From the NCBI GenBank assembly GCA_900551005.1, contig URUL01000031.1, positions 1-19,284 on the forward strand: DNA of 19,284 bases, read 5' to 3'. A program made the translations under genes and the position numbers. Below the pieces are notes generated by a model that was given only the letters and a program-made list of their open reading frames with translations, searched no databases and had not been told where the DNA came from. The stretch is from an uncultured Ruminococcus sp. (lineage in GTDB: Bacteria; Bacillota; Clostridia; Oscillospirales; CAG-272). Shown piece after piece: positions 15,638 to 19,284 of the stretch. Numbering within the stretch: the first letter of the stretch is position 1; each line of letters opens with the position of its first letter.

Positions 15638-16009
15638 AAAAGACTACGTTCACTCGAAAATGAATCCTTGATTCAAGTTATCGCAAATCAACCTGTCGAG
15701 GTATCCAAGCAAGCTTGTCTCTATGCAATGATGCGATACAACCGTTTGGTTTGGGAATTTATGATATCCGTTATCGGCGCAAAATATAATGCTGGTGACA
15801 GAAATTTCGGCAAGATGGATTTGAAACCACTTTTGTCAAGGGTAAAGTGTGTATGTTTACAAAATCTTAACAAAGCCAGACTTCATTCAAAAAATAATTT
15901 CAAAAAGATGAGACATGGTGTAAAAATGCCGTACAATAATTCGTCACTTATTCGGCGGGATTTTGTACGCAAATTCCGCTATTGGAAACTTTTTTATACA
16001 AATTACTAA
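15638..16009 (+). pseudogene. BrxA-like (DUF1819) fragment from a BREX phage-defence locus
   Basis: From 15638 the frame reads KRLRSLENESLIQVIANQPV, then KQACLYAMMRYNRLVWEFMI and VIGAKYNAGDRNFGKMDLKP. This strongly resembles the middle of BrxA, the first gene of BREX defence systems (LYAMMRYNRLVW core). The family's following segment (a SWSD-containing helix leading to the C-terminal winged helix) is missing. After about 15837 the frame continues with basic, unrelated sequence to 16009. No brxB, pglX, pglZ or brxC is present in the window. It is a stray relic; the start and end are lost. Family recognition is from memory. Confidence 0.55.
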
Positions 16010-16016
16010 AAAAGTA

Positions 16017-16045
16017 TTGAATAAATTGCAGATATATAATATAAT
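16017..16045 (+). promoter_or_regulatory. putP promoter
   Basis: TTGAAT (16017-16022) and TATAAT (16040-16045) are separated by 17 bases, about 55 bases before the putP ATG. The leader ends in GGGAGAG. Confidence 0.75.
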
Positions 16046-16098
16046 AAGCCATTATTTATTCATTTTTAAGTAAAAATAAATCAGTATAGGGAGAGAAT

Positions 16099-17598
16099 AT
16101 GGAACTTTTTGCATTTATTCTTTATTTTATTGTTGTCATAGGCATAGGAGTTTTCTTTTTCCTGCGCTCAAAATCCAGCGGAGAAAAGGATTACTTCCTC
16201 GGGGGCAGATCAATGGGGCCGTTTGTCACCGCCATGAGTGCGCAGGCTTCGGATATGTCGGGTTGGCTTCTTATGGGCTTTCCCGGAAGTATTCTCGCTT
16301 TCGGAATGGGGCAGGCTTGGATAGGTATCGGCTTGGCTATAGGAACTGCGCTTAACTGGATATTCGTTGCCTCGCGGTTGCGCCGTTTTTCCAAGGCGGC
16401 AGGGGATTCGATAACAATTCCTCAGTATTTGTCAAACCGTTTCTGTACAAAAAGTCCGGTGCTTCAGATAATAAGCGCCGTCATATTTTTGATATTTTTT
16501 ACAGTATATGTGGCGTCGGGATTTGTTTCCGGAGCAACGGTGTTTACAACTATTATTCCGGGCTTTGAGGGCAAGGAAGACCTTGCAATGATCATATTCG
16601 CCGTCATAATAATTCTTTACACGTTCCTCGGTGGTTATTAAGCGGTTTGCTGGACGGACTTTTTCCAGGTGATTATGATGCTCATTGCATTGCTTGCCGT
16701 ACCGATAGTCATGGTTATTGCAAAGAATCTTGACAATTCCGCAATTTCAAATGCGCTTCCTTACGTTGACGGCTCAATGTCTGTTTTCAATTCAAATATT
16801 TTCTCTGCAAGCTGGCAGGAGATAGTATCCGGCTTTGCATGGGGGCTCGGATATTTTGGCATGCCGCATATCCTCGTTCGCTTTATGGGCATTAAAAACT
16901 CCAAAATGATAAAAACCTCCGCTACCGTTGCGATTTCATGGGTAGTTCTTACACTCGGTGCGGCAATAGTCCTTGCATATTTCGGAAGAATGGCATACGG
17001 TGCAGAGCTTCTTGCGGACGGAAATCAGAAGCTTATCTTTATAAAAGCAGTGCGTGATCTGTTCCCGGCATTTATAGCGGGCATTTTGCTCTCGGCTATT
17101 ATCGCCGCCGCCATGTCAACGGCAGACTCACAGCTTCTTGTGGCTTCTTCCTCTTTCACAAGCGATATTTATAAGCCCGTTATCCGTAAAAACGCCTCCG
17201 AAAAAGAAACGCTTTGGGTGGGCAGAGGAGTAGTAGTTATAATAGCGATAGTCGCATATTTTATCGCCTCAAATGGCGGCAAGGGAGCGCAGGCAATTAT
17301 GAATATGGTTGAAAATGCGTGGGGCGGCTTCGGTGCCGCATTCGGCCCCGTAATAATACTCTCTCTGTTCTGGAAGCGCCTTACCTATAAGGGTGCGGTT
17401 GCGGGAGTTATAGGCGGTGCGGTAATGGACGTTATATGGCTCTTTGCCCTCACCGAAAGAACCGGAATATACGAACTTTTGCCCGGCTTTATCGTAGGCG
17501 CAATATGCTGCATAGTTGTTTCTCTTATTGATAAAGCCCCATCCAAAGAGATAGAAGAACTTTTTGATAATGCGGTATCCGATAAAATTGGGGAATAA
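16099..17598 (+). pseudogene. putP: Sodium/proline symporter with one in-frame TAA
   Basis: This is a 499-codon frame with normal PutP length and order, belonging to the solute:sodium symporter family (proline uptake driven by sodium). Visible motifs: the N-terminal substrate/sodium region AQASDMSGWLLMGFPG, helix pairs throughout, and the sodium-site STADSQLLVASS near residues 341-352. Codon 181 (16639-16641) is TAA inside FLGGY-stop-AVCWTDFFQ. The frame is unchanged on both sides, so one substitution (for instance AAA to TAA) explains it. The downstream part has an in-frame ATG at 16669 but no obvious ribosome binding site, and a half-transporter would not work. Promoter and GGGAGAG site are intact, which suggests recent inactivation or a sequence error. 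Confidence 0.88.
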
Positions 17599-17620
17599 GC
17601 TTTAATACTGCAAGGTGTAG

Positions 17621-17764
17621 ATGAATGAGGCACCGCTTTTCGGCAAACTGATTTTGCGCAACATTACATATTGTATTGTGCAAATCGAAGCAATTTTAGT
17701 CCTGGCAAACAGAGAAATCCGTTTGGGCGATATGCTGGCTAAAACGCAGGTGATAAAATCTTAA
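17621..17764 (+). pseudogene. C-terminal fragment of an RDD-family membrane protein
   Basis: An open stretch of 47 codons reads FGKLILRNITYCIVQIEAIL and LANREIRLGDMLAKTQVI before TAA. A conserved Arg in the helix and the Arg-x-x-x-GD-x-LA-x-T end are typical of the RDD family's last helix. A stop codon lies directly before the ATG, so the N-terminal helices are gone. AAGGTG upstream may give chance translation. A strong terminator follows 20 bases on. Confidence 0.55.
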
Positions 17765-17783
17765 TCTCTTTAAATAATAAAAT

Positions 17784-17846
17784 TCGGAGCTGTTGAAAAT
17801 AGCAGACTTAAAAGGTCTGTTAAAAGCAACAGCTCCGATCTTTTTT
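17784..17846 (+). terminator. Long branched terminator
   Basis: The outer stem tcggagctgttg (17784-17795) pairs with caacagctccga (17827-17838). An inner stem of about 6 bp (gcagac with gtctgt) sits inside, and TTTTTT follows at 17841-17846. Confidence 0.88.
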
Positions 17847-17907
17847 GGCGGCAGTGTCCGCCATACATAGAGATATTCTATGAATACTTATTTTTTGGAG
17901 GTTCACT

Positions 17908-18171
17908 ATGAACAACACCGTAAACAAGCCCAATACCCACGCCATTCACCTTCGTGCCTGTCTGCTTTCTGTCATCCCCAAGCGAAATGCGGAACACGTC
18001 AATGTTTCCGATGTCTTGGAGAGTATGAATCGCTTTCATTCCGAGAACAAAAAGCTCGAAATATCCTGTAAGGTAATACTGTCAAGATATTCGTTGATTA
18101 CCCGACTGAGTCCCTGCCAAACGGGGAGCGTGGGGCAGTCTCCACTGCGTTCACATTCGATCGGATCTTGA
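17908..18171 (+). pseudogene. Truncated gene of unknown function
   Basis: GGAGG 8 bases before ATG 17908 opens NNTVNKPNTHAIHLRACLLS and continues VIPKRNAEHVNVSDVLESMN to about residue 51. From about 18060 the frame enters the antisense of the Rrf2 gene and runs on to 18171 with unnatural composition. The first 50 codons look genuine; the rest is a shadow. I do not recognise the family. Confidence 0.4.
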
Positions 18172-18452
18172 TTAAGGCAGTCCACCGGTGCAAGGTTTCC
18201 TTCTGTCAAACGAAGGATCTCTCCCACGGTATATTTGTCAGGAGATTTCGACAGCATATATCCGCCCTGCGAGCCGCGGGTAGTTTTCAGAATATCGGAT
18301 TTACCCAAAATCGGAATGATTTGCTCTAAATACTTTTTGGATATATTCTGACGGTCTGCGATATCTTTAAGAGCAACAAAGCCGCAGTTCTGATGCTCCG
18401 CCAAATCAATAAGCATACGCAGAGCATAGCGACCTTTTGTGGAAATTTTTAT
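18036..18452 (-). CDS. IscR-like Rrf2 regulator with ATA in place of the start codon
   Basis: From codon 2 the protein reads KISTKGRYALRMLIDLAEHQ, the standard Rrf2 N-terminus, and totals 138 residues, the usual size. Residues 1-60 form the winged helix (YLEQIIPILG recognition area, TTRGSQGGYML wing). Three cysteines at 92, 100 and 106 match the iron-sulfur ligand region of IscR. The codon at position 1 (18452-18450) is ATA, 7 bases after an AGAGGTG site. An in-frame stop precedes it, and the next ATG (18416) would delete half of helix 1. So either ATA is used inefficiently or the start was lost by one substitution. Upstream is a perfect promoter with a dyad, suggesting autoregulation. The last residues (SFLFSE) may be altered by the junction with the convergent fragment. 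Confidence 0.8.
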   Translation of the reverse strand: MKISTKGRYALRMLIDLAEHQNCGFVALKDIADRQNISKKYLEQIIPILGKSDILKTTRGSQGGYMLSKSPDKYTVGEILRLTEGNLAPVDCLNQDPIECERSGDCPTLPVWQGLSRVINEYLDSITLQDISSFLFSE

Positions 18453-18480
18453 TCGTTTTCACCTCTTATATTGTTACAAT

Positions 18481-18512
18481 ACTATTATAACATATGTATA
18501 GTAGGTTTTCAA
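18481..18512 (-). promoter_or_regulatory. Rrf2 promoter with overlapping dyad
   Basis: On the minus strand TTGAAA (18507-18512) and TATAAT (18484-18489) are 17 bases apart. An inverted repeat, tactat...atagta, spans the -10 and spacer, a suitable autoregulatory operator for a dimeric Rrf2 protein. Confidence 0.75.
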
Positions 18513-18621
18513 GCAAAAAAGGAATAAAATCAACGAAAAAGAAAAAATTTCGTCTCCACAAAGAGGTCGCGCCGAGCTGAACACCGGGGCGCTATATTCA
18601 AGAGAATTTTTCTGACGCAGG

Positions 18622-18668
18622 TTAAAAATCATAACCACCGGCAAAGCCGGTGGTTATGATTTTATTTT
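18622..18668. terminator. 18-bp perfect hairpin terminator
   Basis: aaaatcataaccaccggc (18625-18642) pairs perfectly with 18646-18663 around an AAA loop, with T-rich sequence to the right and A-rich to the left, so it can act on both strands. No gene ends just before it on the plus strand, so its owner may have been lost. Confidence 0.85.
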
Positions 18669-18669
18669 A

Positions 18670-19090
18670 CAAAGAGCGTGCAAAAAGCACTTGGCAATAG
18701 GGGGGATACTGTCAATCGTTTTTTGCAAAATCATCTCTGAGTAAACGAAGTTGTACGCCGGTACCCCGGCGATGGAGCGGCTACGCTCCGATTGATTGCC
18801 TTCAGCAGACGAGAACGGTGGTATCAAGGACAGCGAAGTTGTTTATCTCGACCCTTTAATCCATCGGTGGCATATGCGATTTGTCGGTGATTGATTTCTG
18901 TGATCATGCCATGACTATCGTTACAGCACCTGTCGTCGTGGTTTCCGTTTTATTCAATAGAGTTTTCTTCTATCAACGCTACTCTGCCCATGAAATTTCC
19001 CCGCAATTATTTTCATGGATAACACAAGTATATTCTACAAACCTATCCATATAAACCTATAATACCATGCATGATAGATTTTGTCAATCA
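18670..19090. other. Non-coding or degenerate stretch
   Basis: No credible gene. It contains small hairpins (gtgc/gcac near 18680, a near-palindrome cgccggtaccccggcg near 18757-18772, ggagcg/cgctcc near 18773-18788, and ccatgaaa/tttcatgg near 18988-19019) and short open stretches in several frames that stop quickly. This suggests decayed coding DNA. Confidence 0.5.
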
Positions 19091-19109
19091 TATTTTGTCA
19101 TAAATAATA

Positions 19110-19138
19110 TTGACAGTGCGATATTTGTATGATATAGT
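19110..19138 (+). promoter_or_regulatory. padR-family gene promoter
   Basis: TTGACA (19110-19115) and TATAGT (19133-19138) are 17 bases apart, about 40 bases before the ATG at 19178. Two copies of attttgtca lie just upstream (about 19077-19100) and could be regulator sites. Confidence 0.75.
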
Positions 19139-19177
19139 AGATTTACACTATTAAGCGGTTAAATAGGTGAAAGAAAA

Positions 19178-19284
19178 ATGATACAAAGAAACGATATCGA
19201 GGAGAACCTCAAACGAGGGATTCTCGAAATGCTCATCCTGAGAATGCTATCCGATGAGGATATGTACGGCTATCAGATGATCAA
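19178..19284 (+). CDS. PadR-family regulator, N-terminus (cut by window end)
   Basis: ATG 19178 with TAGGTG upstream opens MIQRNDIEENLKRGILEMLI and continues LRMLSDEDMYGYQMI to the window end. This is the first helix of the PadR winged helix, with the typical LK-RG-LE-LIL-ML and YGY signatures. PadR proteins usually repress an adjacent transporter or membrane-protein gene, which would lie beyond 19284. Confidence 0.88.
   Translation, partial: MIQRNDIEENLKRGILEMLILRMLSDEDMYGYQMI

Noticed and set aside
18670..18740. Short minus-strand frame starting MILQKTIDSIPPIA near 18735
   Set aside because: Only 26 codons, no convincing ribosome binding site and an end inside the hairpin; too weak to call a gene.

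Overview
The window looks like a chromosome segment of a low-to-mid GC Clostridia bacterium, probably of the gut Oscillospiraceae/Ruminococcus type. This is inferred from strong AGGAGG-type ribosome binding sites, TTGACA/TATAAT promoters, the family makeup (coiled-coil FtsX permease, 7TM histidine kinase, Tn1549-like integrative-element pieces, cohesin/BIG2 surface protein, RDD, PadR, Rrf2) and AT-rich spacers. No rRNA, tRNA, CRISPR array or complete insertion sequence was recognised.

Layout. 1-765 holds gene debris, including a decayed ESS-type sodium/glutamate symporter on the minus strand. 766-5827 (minus) is a two-gene transporter operon: an ATP-binding subunit with an N-terminal GAF domain, then a 1263-residue FtsX-type permease with two coiled-coil arms. 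Just upstream, a small ribbon-helix-helix (RHH) type gene (5961-6146) lies between two perfect 23-bp inverted copies of a TTGCAC-containing repeat. One copy sits before the RHH gene and the other overlaps the probable ABC promoter. 6297-8063 is a GC-richer, partly broken cluster: frameshifted receiver-like protein, small membrane protein, truncated amino-acid permease, GNAT-like tail. 8039-9150 has a minus-strand asparagine-rich repeat protein, a strong promoter driving an apparent ~240-nt non-coding RNA with its own terminator, and a second terminator. 9155-9986 is the relic of an integrative element in which the start of a ParB-like gene is fused to the middle of a conjugation-type hydrolase.

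10069-13804 is the best preserved part: a translationally coupled operon of a 7TM sensor with an apparently dead kinase module, a second membrane kinase that keeps the catalytic motifs, and a LuxR-type response regulator. A cell-wall-anchored cohesin/BIG2 protein follows with two compensating frameshifts. 15182-16009 carries fragments of a lipocalin-like protein, a secreted protein and a BREX BrxA (DUF1819) gene. 16099-17598 is a sodium/proline symporter gene interrupted by one in-frame TAA. 17621-18452 has an RDD-domain tail, a truncated unknown gene and a convergent IscR-like Rrf2 regulator lacking an ordinary start codon. The end holds a strong hairpin, degenerate sequence and the start of a PadR regulator.

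The RHH/GAF-ABC/FtsX module and the sensor-pseudokinase/kinase/regulator/surface-protein module are the two coherent systems. Much of the rest is decaying, so either this is a site of repeated insertion and deletion, or some single-base lesions are assembly errors.
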